DNA from: Bugulina stolonifera
Taxonomy: Eukaryota; Bryozoa; Gymnolaemata; Cheilostomatida; Bugulidae
Length of the DNA: 64,000 nucleotides
Reading direction: 5' to 3'
NCBI GenBank assembly: GCA_935421135.1
Contig: OW285197.1
Coordinates: 1,801,068 to 1,865,067 of the forward strand
Shown here in pieces: positions 45,192 to 56,100 of the stretch; within the stretch, counting starts at the first letter, position 1, and each line of letters opens with the position of its first letter. Below the pieces are notes generated by a model. The model had not been told where the DNA came from, made no database searches, and saw nothing but the letters and a program-made list of their open reading frames with translations. Both the position numbers and the translations under genes were made by a program.

Positions 45192-47223
45192 TTATCTACT
45201 GAAGTAGTCTCTCTCGCATACTGACCTCCGTCCGTTTCCATTACAACGGACGGAGGTCATCGAAAGTACCGCTGACATATCTGATTTTCATGCAGGTGCC
45301 TCGGTGGTTTGGATCTAGTATTACACCGCTACCATAAGACATGTTAACCGGTGTTCCACCATTCCACAGCCAAACTCCATCTACCCTGGATGCTCCCACA
45401 TTTACTTGATTAATGTCCCAATCTAAAGAGATGTATGCATAGTAATGTTACTACTTAGAAGATAATAAGCTATAGCATATTGAGTGGATTACTATGTTCT
45501 ATTTAGCTGAGGGTAGAGTCTAATTCACATATGAAGTATGAAGTATGTAATGTGTGACCAGCTTCTAGCAGTAACGCTTAAGCTAGCATGTGAGTGCAGC
45601 ACTTTCTTTAGTTTGGCGTTACAGATATATACATGTACCTAGATTGTTGAGAGCAATGTTGATCAGCCAATCAACTGAGGATGTAGTGGTCAGCATAACC
45701 AGAGTTCCATTCATACTTTCACAGTGAGTCTGGGCATCAGAAGGTGTTTGTCTGTCATTGACATACAAGAGACATCTCTTACTAACTGGATGTCTACGCC
45801 AACCTTCCTCTTTACATTGGTCAATTTCTGTAAGATATATTACTATCTGGGGACAGCGCCTTTGAAACATACTAATAATCTTCCTAGATTAGAGAAATGC
45901 CGTTCAACCTGTTTGTTCTGTATCAAATACCTATATAGCTTCTACCAAATTCTAATACATCGAAAGTACTTGGCTTATTATTAAAATAATGTTATTAATA
46001 ATTGATTAATTATTGTTTTTTTTTAAAATATTGATGAATGATGTCATATATTTGGTTGTGACTCATACTATAGTCAGCCAGTGACTCATTTTGAATTACT
46101 ACTACTACTCTGTATCAACTCAAGACACACTGACTGCCATTATCATTAATGGTCCCTCAATCATGTAATGGGTCAATTGGACAATCTGTGACTGCTTCGA
46201 ATTCTGTAACTATCACCCGTAATGAGCTACAAAAGGCTCTTTAAACCTGCTTATGTTAAAGAAATAGAATGTTCTACTGATTTTCAGCATAGTTTATAAG
46301 TTACTTAAGTGAGTATTCTGATGCTACTTTCATAGCAATCACACTGCCGTATAATATATAGAGTGTGAAGAACTTACTCTGTTCATAGATGTCTACAGCA
46401 CCAGCAACAGTATTGACTGTATCAGACCTGAAGATAGACTGATACGGTGAGAGGTTACACAACCCTGATGGAGTGTCAAAGGTGAATGCCTCACAGGCAG
46501 CACCTCTCTCCAGACATCTGTCAGCACATCTGTGGGAGTTTTTGGCAACAAATGACTCTGATATTAACATCAGATCTTTTCCTTTAACTCTTTTAAATAA
46601 CTTCTCTTCTTCAATTCTAAGTACCTGAGTAAAGTCAAATAGAGAAACTTTTAGTGCTAACAGGAATTGCCTAGCTTCCTCTCATCCGGTCACCCTGAGA
46701 GCATAACTAATGGCATACAGCTAATGGAAGCATTGACTAAACTTATAATTATGTATTAGTATCACACAGCGCCTGAACCCTTGACTCTAAGATCTCTGGT
46801 CAATGGCAAATTAAATAACTAAAACATCATATCATCGTGGGATTAGTGCCGATGGGGTTCTGAGATTGAGGTTAAAAAATAGGATTATTTTACGAGACTT
46901 GGAGCGTGAGGATTGATGAGCTTCACTTCTATTCTTATCATCCATGAATCTAGTTGCACTGTGAGATCCTATCTTGTACAGACTATACCGTGACTTGGCA
47001 ATCATCAGGTTAGACTCAATTCAATGTTAGATTTTTGGACCCCGAATTCTTGTCAACTGGTATTGTATATTTGTTAGCAACTTTACAATGAATTAAAAAG
47101 GCAAGTGCACAAGCATCATTAGTTAAACCTACATTACTTGCATGTAAGTGAAGAAGATGATGTTACCTGGGAAAGAGCCAAGACACTGGTGACACTAAAT
47201 GCTAACAGTACGTGTAGACGCAT
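45192..47223 (-). CDS. secreted PAN plus C-type lectin protein, probable frameshift in last exon
   Basis: Exons are 47167-47223 (signal peptide MRLHVLLAFSVTSVLALSQ), 46378-46624 (PAN module, CADRCLERGAACEAFTFD), 45639-45827 (lectin first half: GWRRHPVSKRCLLYVNDRQTPSDAQTHC) and 45192-45422 (second half: VDGVWLWNGGTPVN). Phases are 0, 1 and 1. In the last exon the annotated phase hits a stop after DDLRPL. Shifting one base restores CNGNGRRSVCERDYF, matching the paralogue at 23612, and the exon is one base longer than that paralogue modulo three. So a 1-nt insertion near 45245-45265 probably truncates the lectin fold, or the sequence has an error there. PAN-lectin proteins of this kind are usually extracellular recognition factors. 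Confidence 0.75.
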
Positions 47224-47236
47224 TTTCTTCCTGGAG

Positions 47237-47800
47237 CAATCGATGAGTGATAGGAATTTTTTAAACAGTTTCAAAAATTGTAAAGTAGCCAGTAAGTGGA
47301 ACAGCTGACAACTTAAACCAATGAACGTGTAGATACTGCCAGCTCAGTTATATAAATGTTGTAGCCTAATTGTGTATAATATTATAATTATCATATTATA
47401 ACATTATTGATCCACTGCAAAATAACAATATATATGTGCATTATAGACATACATGTAGAGAGAAGAAAATTACATCTTCAGCACGCGTGTCCATGTACAT
47501 GCATAGAACTACTTATTATAAGGATGGAAGGCAATCATTGTGTTTCTTTGAACAACAGTTTAAGTAGGAGATCAAAACATGCAATCATTTTGAACAGAAA
47601 ATCTCATTACACATATTGAGTATTGATATTGGAATAACAGACAGAAACAAATTATTTTTGTAATTGTTTCATATCCGTGCAGATCTGAATGTCATACAAC
47701 AAAGTAAAATATTAGAAACAAAATACTCTCTGCAGTATGAGATTAATGTCTGATTGAATTGTACATAATATATCATGTATTGTTGTACTTGAGTATACTC
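47237..47800 (-). promoter_or_regulatory. upstream region of the PAN-lectin gene, duplicated at 40379-40880
   Basis: The block is conserved with 40379-40880 over roughly 560 bp, including GGCAATCATTGTGTTTCTTTG and AGTATTGATATTGGAATAACAG. Conservation marks the extent of the segmental duplication. I cannot identify discrete factor sites. Confidence 0.45.
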
Positions 47801-48028
47801 GAGTGTTCTCAAGGTACATTTTGGGATTACTTGGTACTCATTTGCATTTTCTTTACTAAAGTTTGTGATATTCGCCACCGTCATGTGCAGATTTAGAGGT
47901 AAAGACAAACAAATACATTACAACATTCGTATGAACTGCGCATATCTTACCTTAGCTATAATCAATTTCCACAATCAGTTTATCCTTCCATCATCAAAGC
48001 AAACTTTTTCACCCCTGAAACTGCGGGC

Positions 48029-48366
48029 AGCCCTTTATCCTGTCGGCAGCCCCTTATCCTGTGGACAGTCCCTTATCCTGTGGACAGTCCCTTATCCTGT
48101 GGACAGTCCCTTATCCTGTGGACAGTCCCTTATCCTGTGGACAGTCCCTTATCCTGTGGACAGTCCCTTATCCTGTGGACAGTCCCTTATCCTGTGGACA
48201 GCCCCTTATCCTGTGGACAGTCCCTTATCCTGTGGACAGTCCCTTATCCTGTGGACAGTCCCTTATCCTGTGGACAGTCCCTTATCCTGTGGACAGCCCC
48301 TTATCCTGTGGACAGTCCCTTATCCTGTGGACAGCCCCTTATCCTGTGGACAGTCCCTTATCCTGC
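48029..48366. repeat. 19-bp minisatellite, about 18 copies
   Basis: The unit CCCTTATCCTGTGGACAGT repeats with rare T-to-C changes (CAGCCCC variants). Because 19 is not a multiple of three, all frames cycle and stay open, giving long apparent proteins of YPVDSPLSCGQSLILWTVP-type repeats. These are not treated as genes. Confidence 0.95.
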
Positions 48367-49085
48367 TTTGGCCAAATACTTCTGCAGTCCATTGTTTTAT
48401 ACAAATAATACTGATACTTCCATAATTATTAATGTTTGCTTATTTTCTAACTACTAATAATAAATGTTCAATTTGCTACGAAAACTCCTCACTTACCTTT
48501 TGCCATAACTAATGGTTTTAGCTCTAGCACAGCTGAACTTGGAAGTGATTGCGCAATCCTTAAACATCTGAGCAGCCACCTTGTAAAATAATCTGCCACA
48601 TTGAATGCAATGTTGTAATTTGGTGATAATATTTACAAACAGTGCTCCAACTTAAAAGGTGTACATGTACATGTATGTGTAAGGCGAAGAGGGAAGTGAG
48701 ACGGTAGGTGAAACTACATGTATAACCACATGCATTTATACAATGTAATTCTCACCAACTAACATGCCATGGTTAACAGAATGTGGTTTGTAGAGACCAA
48801 GTGAATTGGGAGTTTTGTTTAATCAGGAGAGTGTTGTTGTGGTAACAACATAGAAAGTGCAGTGGTACGTGGATGTGTGTTATTTGCTAGCAATACGGTT
48901 AGCTGTTTGGTTGAGGATATAGACTGAGAACTACTAGGCAGTTGCTTAGTGTCAAAAGATCATTATTGGTGTAGTGCAGTGTTATTAGAGAACCTACATG
49001 TATTTAAAATAGCTTCATTAAATTGCTAATATAGCCCAAAGATTAGTCAGAGTTTATGGTATTGTGGTGTTTCGACATGCCCAAC
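48367..49085. other. spacer, nothing recognised
   Basis: AT-rich sequence with short CATGTA microsatellites (about 48661-48676). No gene is supported. Confidence 0.35.
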
Positions 49086-49087
49086 TA

Positions 49088-49226
49088 TCCACACACAAGC
49101 CACGCACCAGCCACGCACCAGCCACGCACCAGCCACACACCAGCCACGCACCAGCCACGCACCAGCCACGCACCAGCCACGCACCAGCCACGCACCAGCC
49201 ACGCACCAGTCACGCACAAACCACAC
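49088..49226. repeat. 11-bp minisatellite, about 12 copies
   Basis: The unit CACGCACCAGC is repeated nearly perfectly, with one CACACACCAGC variant. Frames on both strands are open as a result of composition only. Confidence 0.93.
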
Positions 49227-49230
49227 AAAC

Positions 49231-49515
49231 CACAATGACAATTCAATACTTACATGTATTTTCATACACTCCTCTGCATTGATGCACATGTTTGTAATTG
49301 TTGTATTCTTCTAACAGTTTATTTAATGTCTTATGTTACTGCTCAATCTCAACTCTGACTTTACCATATAGCAGAAGTGTTTATATACCAAAAAATATAT
49401 CTAACATCTTACAGCTATAAGCTATTCTAGCCAAAAGCTAGCTTTGCACATAATATGACAGGAGGCGATGACTCCAAGAAAACACAACAGTAATTATAGT
49501 CATATTATAATGTCT
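49231..49515 (-). other. probable 3' LTR region of the second Gypsy copy
   Basis: On the minus strand the integrase stop is followed by a purine-rich tract (CAGGAAAGAGG). Then comes TGTTGAGACATTATAATATGAC, a credible LTR start at 49515. The matching 5' LTR is absent and the CA end cannot be placed, so the LTR length is unknown. Confidence 0.4.
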
Positions 49516-49547
49516 CAACACCTCTTTCCTGAAATTTGATTATTCCT

Positions 49548-51267
49548 TTATTTGGGCTTCCGGTTTCTTGTGGATCGTCTGGGGTTAGAACGTGTGTATG
49601 CACTTGGGTCTGGCATCCTGGGATTCCGGTATTTGATCTTCGGTGGTGTTGGTGATGTATTGTGTTCAGGTTCTGTACTTCTCTGCTTATTAGTGTTGCT
49701 TGTAGGAGATTCAGGTATATGTATATCTTCTGGTGGTTCACCATCCTCTGCACTGACATGTCGAAGCTGTAACTGATCTATGTGCCTTTTCCAGACTGGT
49801 CCTCTTGGCATAATCTTGACCATTACCGATCTGCTTCCCAGAACTTTGGTGACCACTGCCTCTATCCATTTAGGTTGCCTGTTTCGTCTAGGTCCACAAT
49901 ATAGCGCATAGCAGGGGGTTCCCACATTATAGCAATGTAACTTTTTAGTCCTCTGGACGTCTTGCATTTGTTTTCCTTGAGCCAAATGAGCCGGAGAAGG
50001 TAACAGCACATCTATCTTTGTCCTGATCTGTCGTCCATTCAGTAGCTCACTAGGAGAGAATCTATAGGATAGCGGTGTTCGTCTATATTGCATTAGAAAC
50101 TCCTGAAGAGCTTGGTTGGTGGAAAGAGTAGACTTCTTTAGAGACTGTTTAAATGATCCCACCATTCGTTCAGCTGCTCCATTAGTGGCTGGATGGTAAG
50201 GTGCTCCTCGTAGGTGGATGATTCCCCTCTCCTTACACCACTGCTGAAACTCGTCTGAGGTGAAGCTTGTTCCATTATCTGTGACTATGGTATGAGGGTA
50301 ACCAAAGTGAGCAAAATCTTTTTCCAGTAGGTCTGTAGTTGCTTTGGTAGAGATAAAACTGGTTGGATGTATACAAGGATACTTTGTGTAAGCATCTACT
50401 AGGACCAGCCAATTGGTCCCCATGAAGTTGATTGCGTGGTCGATGTGTAGTCTGCTCCACGGCTTTTCTGGCATCATCCAAGGGTGAATTGGTGCCTTAG
50501 TTGGTTGGTTCTGATGTTCCCTGCAGGTGGTGCATTTCTGAGTCATCTCCATAATGTCCTTGTCCATACGAGGCCAGTATACTGCAGTGCGAGCCAGTTG
50601 CTTCATTCTCTGCATGCCAAAATGTCCCATATGTATCAGTTGTAACACTTCCTTTTGGAGAGATAGGGGAATTACCACTCTGCTTCCATATAGTAAACAT
50701 CCATTTTCAATTGATAGTGATGCAGTTAACTTCTGGAAATCCTTGATGCTGTAGCCTTCCAAGTTTACTTCACTCTGATATGGATTCCGCTCTTCATCTT
50801 GCCAGCCTTCCCTGGTATATCTCATAATTTTGCTTAGTACTGGATCTTTAGCCGTTTCTTTCTTCAGCACTCCAGGTTCTGTTGGAGAGAGCTGTGTGCC
50901 GATAGCTTTGATACAGCAAACAGTGTCTATATCTTCTCCTTCTTCTTCTGCATCAAACTTAGCATCAGGGCCACTAGGTAGTCTGCTGAGTACATCTGCA
51001 TTTCCATGTTCTGAGGTTTTCCTGTATTCAATGGAGTACTGGTACTGGTTTAGTGTAAGTGCCCATCTGGCGAGTCTGTTGGCCGCCATAGCCGGTGTTG
51101 CTTTGTTGGGGCCAAACAGAGTAAGTAGAGATCGATGATCCGTTATGAGTATGAACTTCCTCCCATATAAGAACTGATGGAACTTGGTGATGCCAAAGAT
51201 AATAGCTAGTGCTTCCTTCTGGGTTTGGCTGTATCCTCGTTGAGTCTGTGTCAGTGTCTTGCTTGCA
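49548..51267 (-). pseudogene. pol: Ty3/Gypsy-like pol 3' part (copy B): RNase H to integrase
   Basis: From 51267 downward the frame reads SKTLTQTQRGYSQTQKEALA, then TDHRSLLTLF (RNase H/connection). The integrase HHCC region follows (HMGHFGMQ ... CTTCREH), then a D,D-E core (HIDHAINF, TDNGT, GAAERM) and a C-terminal GPF-like module (PVWKRHIDQLQLRH). The C-terminus is basic and Pro/Arg-rich. The frame is open to its natural stop at 49548. Upstream, residues before SKTL come from the inserted Polinton-like terminus and are not part of pol. The remainder of copy B continues at 60155 beyond the 8.9-kb insertion. Confidence 0.88.
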
Positions 51268-52508
51268 AGTAGTATAGTCAGTGCACTTCTAGACAGACAC
51301 GCACTCATTGACCCCTGTTTTCAACCAATCACAAGCCGGTATTTCCGATTTCAACCAATCACAGAAGAGCACAAAAATTTTGCACACGACCTTGCCAAGG
51401 TCACCCCAAAATCCCCCTTCTGATTGGTCGAAAAAACATTTGCACACTTGACCCCGAACCCGGCCACGACCCCTTCCCTCCCTCCTTCCCGCCCTCCTCC
51501 CCTCCCCCTCCCCCACCTCCCACTCCTCCCCCACTCCCTGCCACCGCCCTCGTCCCGTCCGCACCACCGCCACCGCCGCCACCACCGCCCTCACCACCGC
51601 CACCGCCGCCGCCACCACCGCCGCCACCACCGCCCTCACCACCGCCGCCGCCACCGCCGCCGCCACCGCCGCCACCGCCACCACCGCCACCGCCGCCACC
51701 GCCACCACCGCCGCCGCCACCACCGCCGCCGCCATCACCGTCATCACCGCCACTCCTCCTCCACCGCTGCCCACCCTCCCCCCCCGCAACCCCCACTCAC
51801 CCGAACGACCGATCGTTTGAGGCGGTCAAGCCGCGTCCGCCCACGTTGCGTGCGGCGCCGACCGTACACGTGGAGGCGACGCCGGTGCCCCGTATCCACC
51901 GGACCAAGCGACTAGGCAGCGGCCCGTCGCTTCTCCTGCGCCCTCCACTCGAAAAGCTTGTGATCTAAGCGAGCGAATTCGGCTGCGCTTCGCCTATAGC
52001 TCTCATTAGCGATAAGAAGAAGTACTACGGAAGGCTTGGTTTCAGCGATAAGAAGAAGTACTACGGAAGGCTTGGTTTATGATGTGCATTGCATTGTTAA
52101 TAAAGAAATGTGTAAAGTCTTGGCTATAAATATACTGATGGGAAGAAGGGTTGTTTCTATGATATACATTGTATTGACAACAAAGAACCGTGTGCATGTG
52201 TTAAGTCAGCATATATAATGCATTAAATAAACTTTTCGCAATGGTGACAATAGAATGAATAAAAGATTGTGTACATGTGTTAAAACACAATTGAAAGAAT
52301 AAAAGACACATATTTAAAAGAGTATGTCATATCTGTTATTAGCAAGGAAGTCTGTGTGCATGTGTTAAGACAGTGTATATTATACATTATATAAGCTTTT
52401 CACAATAGTAGCAATAGAATAAATAAAAGGTTGTGTGCATGTGTTAAGTCAGCATTATGTAATATATTAAATAAACTTTTCACAATAGTAGCAATAGAAT
52501 AAATAAAA
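51268..52508 (+). repeat. left terminal inverted repeat
   Basis: It is the inverse of 58967-60154. In order it holds the AGTAGTATAG terminus, three CCAATCA/TGATTGG motifs within the first 160 bp, a C-rich CCG/CCA triplet tract (about 51480-51790), and a unique segment ending near AGCTTGTGATCTAAGCGAGCG. The first copies of an AT-rich ~80-150-bp tandem repeat with AATAAACTTTTCACAATAGTAGC follow. The two TIRs differ mainly in triplet-tract length. Confidence 0.9.
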
Positions 52509-52930
52509 GATTGAGTGTATGTGTTAAGTCAGCATTATGTAATACATTAAATACACTTTTTACAACACTAGCAATAGAATGAATAAAAAAGCTACATATG
52601 TAAAGGAGTATGTCATAGCTATTGTTAGCAAGAAAAGTCTGTGTACATGTGTTAAGGGCAGCATATATAATACATTAAATAAACTTTTCACAATAGTAGC
52701 AATAGAATAAATAAAGATTGTGTACACATGTTGAAATATCATTATAATATGATTTAAACACAATTGAAAGAATCAAAGACACATATGTAAAGGAGTATGT
52801 CATAGCTATTATAGCAAGAGACAGCTGTGTGCATGTGTTAAGTCAGCACATATAATACATTAAATGAACTTTTTACAATAGTAGCAATAGAATGTATAAA
52901 AGGATGTGTATAAGTGTTAGAATACCATTA
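52345..52930. repeat. AT-rich tandem repeat at the inner edge of the left TIR
   Basis: Units contain GTGTGCATGTGTTAAGTCAGCA, TATTAAATAAACTTTTCACAATAGTAGC and AATAGAATAAATAAA. They recur about seven times on the left from 52200 onward and about three times on the right (58967-59260). Confidence 0.8.
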
Positions 52931-53074
52931 TACAATAATTTAAAAAAATAATTTAAAAAAATCCTCACTGATTTGCTATCACATAAAAGTAAATGCAGAG
53001 GGAATGAGACACTACAGAGAGAGAGAGTGGGAGAAAGAGAGTGGGAGAAAAAAGAAAAAAAAAAAAAAAGATTA

Positions 53075-55933
53075 TTAGAGCTTTTCTTCACTGACTCGAA
53101 GGTAAGCTTCAGCTTGTGCTATTACCTCTCTGTGATACCCATTCTTCTTGAGATGAAAAATGGCAGAGCGGTAATACTCAACTGCTCCAGAGAAAAAAGA
53201 TGGGGGGAGTCTGCTTCGATCAACTAGTTCACTGACAGTCTCCTCTTCTATGGGGGTAATAGTGGTGGGGGTATTAAGATTGAGTTCAGACGAACAAGAA
53301 GGAGATTGCGAGCTAAGTAGCTCTCTTCCAAAAGAAAGAGAGGGTGAAGCTAAAGAAAAGGAAGAAGTGGTAGTAGTAGAAGTAGTAATAAAAGTAGGTA
53401 TTGAAAGACTAGTAATTGTATTATTAGATCTTCCAAGAGAAAAAGAGGGTGAATCTAAGAAAAAGAGTGGAGCAGGTGAAGAGGTGGGAGTAGAAGTAGG
53501 TATCGAAACAGTGGTAACTGTATCATCAGATCTTTCAGGAGAATGAGAGGGTGAATGTGAAGAAAAGAGTGGGGGAAAAGAAGCAGTAGAAGGAGTGGTA
53601 GTAATGGTAGTAGTAATAGTAGTAGTTGTAAGAGAAGAAGTAGAGGTGGTAATGTCTCCATTAGTAAGAGAGTTACTGATGGAAGAAGCATCTGAATCAA
53701 AATGATGGTGAGAAGGGAGAGGAAATTGTGAAGAGCACACCCCAGACTTTACAGATCTTTCAGGAGAATGAGAGGGTGAATGTGAAGAAAAGAGTGGAGG
53801 AAAAGAAGTAGTAGAAGGAGTAGTAGTAATAGTAGTAGTTGTAAGAGAAGAAGTAGAGATGGTAATGTCTCCATTAGTAAGAGAGTTACTGATGGAAGAA
53901 GCATCTGAATCAAAATGATGGTGAGAAGGGAGAGGAAATTGTGAAGAGCACACCCCAGACTTTAAAGAGAATGGAGTAGTAGACATCCCCTTAAAGAAGG
54001 GAGGGTATACTACAAAAAAAGGATATGGTCTTTTTTAATGAATAGATATCAGTTAGAAAGCGTGTGTTGAATGAGATGTGTCGGTGACAGGGCTTTCCAT
54101 CAATATGATGATTAGATGGAAAGTTGTAGTGTCTATTCATCCCCTCATCATCTACTGTTATGTGATAGCAAAAACAGATTCGGAGCAAAAAATGTTGTTG
54201 AATGTGGACACCTCGTCGGTGCCCAACATTCTTATTGCATAAAAAGCAGGGGTCGTCCGATTCAAATGGCTTTGTTAGTGACATCTCCAGTCTTCTTTTT
54301 GTCTCATCACTAACAAAGACATAGAATCTTAGACCCCCCCTTACATATCGGCTTTGCTCTGAGTCCTAAAAAAGAAAAAAAATAACAAGAATAAGTGAGA
54401 GAGAACATATGACTTACTTGTAAATCAGAAAAAAAAAAAAAAAGATTCTAAATATACAAATAGATACTAGATCATTCTTACCTATCTCGAACCCATCTAC
54501 TCCCCCACATTCTTCAAATAATGCAATTTCTTCTTCCCCTAGTTCTGTTTCTTTTTCATTCTATAATGTAAATAAAATGTGCAGAGACTAATTAACAAAC
54601 TACATTAACATAGTTATTTGTAATATATGGTTTTTGAAGAATTTGATGAAAAAACTAGCACTCTAAGTACTAAGCAAGTCTACTAAAGCCTGTCTATTTA
54701 CTCACATAAAGAGAAATACATCATTAACATAAGAAAACCAGTTGTAATTTATGTTATATTTTTTCACATAAGAAAAGAAAAAAAAAGTGTCTTATTGATG
54801 AAAATAATACATAAGAAAGAAAGTGCAATACTTATAATAAAAATATCACTAATCTTTAACATCTTAGACATGGTAAGAGACTTATAGAATTAGAGAAAAT
54901 CATACTATGGCTAATTAACATCTGGTTTTAAAAAGGAAGTAGTCTCTTTTGACATTCTAGACATGGTAAGAGGCTTATAGTATAAAAAAGTACATCATCA
55001 TTATGTGTAACTAACATGTACTTCTGAAGAAATGTCAGTAATCTCCTTTGACATCTTAGAAACCCAACACCATAGTGGATTGAAGGTGTAATGCATGTGT
55101 GAACAAATAAGATAATAGACTAACCATTTCTGGAGATGGGATTCTTTTCCTCGAGATTCGTCTTCTGTCTTCCGAATCATACGTAATCATATACTTCATT
55201 CCTTTTTTTGATGTTTTAATTTTTCTTATATATTTCTTTCTTTGATATTTAGATGTAGAAGCCTGTAAGTATATGTAGAGTAATAAACATATACCAAAGC
55301 ATGAGTCAAGTAGATGGAACTACTAATGCAACATAGCTACTAAAGAAAGAAACACTACAGTGGTATAACCACTTATAATAAAGTTTCTAAGCTCTGGTCA
55401 CACTGATTGTAGTATAGACAGAGCAGATCTCTACACACATGCTCTCATGTTGAGAATCAAAACAGTTTAATATATAAGCTTACAACGTTTTTAAGCCCCG
55501 GACATACCAAAGGAGAATTATACCACTACTAAAATATAATTAGCCCCAATGTTAACTCAAATGAGTAAGTTCATATTAGAATACATATTAAAATAGCTAG
55601 GATGTACTAGTATAGCCAGTACAAGTGGTAATAAACTGTTTTGATACTTATTACACTACTAGTGGTATAACTACTCATATTGAAAATAAATCTCACCACA
55701 TATAAAGCTTCTAAGCTCCGGTCACACAAATTGTAGTATAGACAGATCAGATCTCTACATACTTGCTCTCATGTTGAGAATCAAAACAGTTTAATACATA
55801 AGCTTACAAAGTTTCTAAGCTCTGGTCATACCAAGGGAGTATTATATCATTACTAAAATAGAATTAGTCCCAACGTTAACTCAAATGAGTAAATTCATAC
55901 TAAAATACATATTAAAATAAGTTTACTCACCAT
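53075..55933 (-). CDS. cargo gene 2: unknown, probably nuclear, Ser/Thr-rich protein
   Basis: The predicted exons are 55931-55933 (ATG only), 55125-55262, 54482-54560, 54089-54358 and 53075-54009, totalling 474 residues. The joints are in frame, but the 54089 donor (GTCACC) and the 54358 acceptor are weak, so the middle is less sure. Residues 2-47 are very basic (KYQRKKYIRKIKTSKKG, RRRISRKR), like a nuclear or DNA-binding segment. A conserved-looking core follows (RYVRGGLRFYVFVSDET), with CFLCNKNVGHRRGVH, a possible Cys2His2 zinc site. A long Ser/Thr-rich stretch contains two near-identical ~80-residue repeats (SSQFPLPSHHHFDSDASS). The C-terminus is helical (AVEYYRSAIFHLKKNGYHREV) and could be a TPR-like hairpin. 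I recognise no family. It is transcribed away from the IkappaB-like gene and reads toward the left TIR. Confidence 0.55.
55381..55925. repeat. two ~220-bp direct repeats with terminus-like motifs inside intron 1 of cargo gene 2
   Basis: Copies at 55381-55603 and 55705-55925 share AA(G)CTCTGGTCACAC, GTTGAGAATCAAAACAGTTTAAT and CAAATGAGTAA. Each holds GTAGTATAGACAG(A/T)(G/T)CAGATCTCTACA (55409 and 55733). This resembles the terminus GTAGTATAGTCAGTGCAGATCTGCAC of the polymerase-bearing composite more than this element's own end. Confidence 0.7.
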
Positions 55934-56100
55934 ATTAATTGTTGAGTGATGTTTATTCAGAGAAATTAGTAAATATCCACAGAGTTGCAAGTCTTTACTA
56001 GGTGGTTGAGTGGTAATGATAAAAATCCTCTCTCACTCTTGCTTTTATGGAAATCTCTGTCCAATCAGAAGTGATTTGCCTTTTTTTAGTCTGATTTATT

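Noticed and set aside
48029..48457. Three long overlapping repeat proteins, YPVDSPLSCGQ type
   Set aside because: A 19-bp minisatellite without stops in any frame, with no gene context.
51289..51915. Long Gly-, Ala- or His/Arg/Pro-rich frames in both TIRs (also 59512-60071)
   Set aside because: They are composition artefacts of the CCG/CCA triplet tract. Frames are open on both strands and differ between the two TIR copies.
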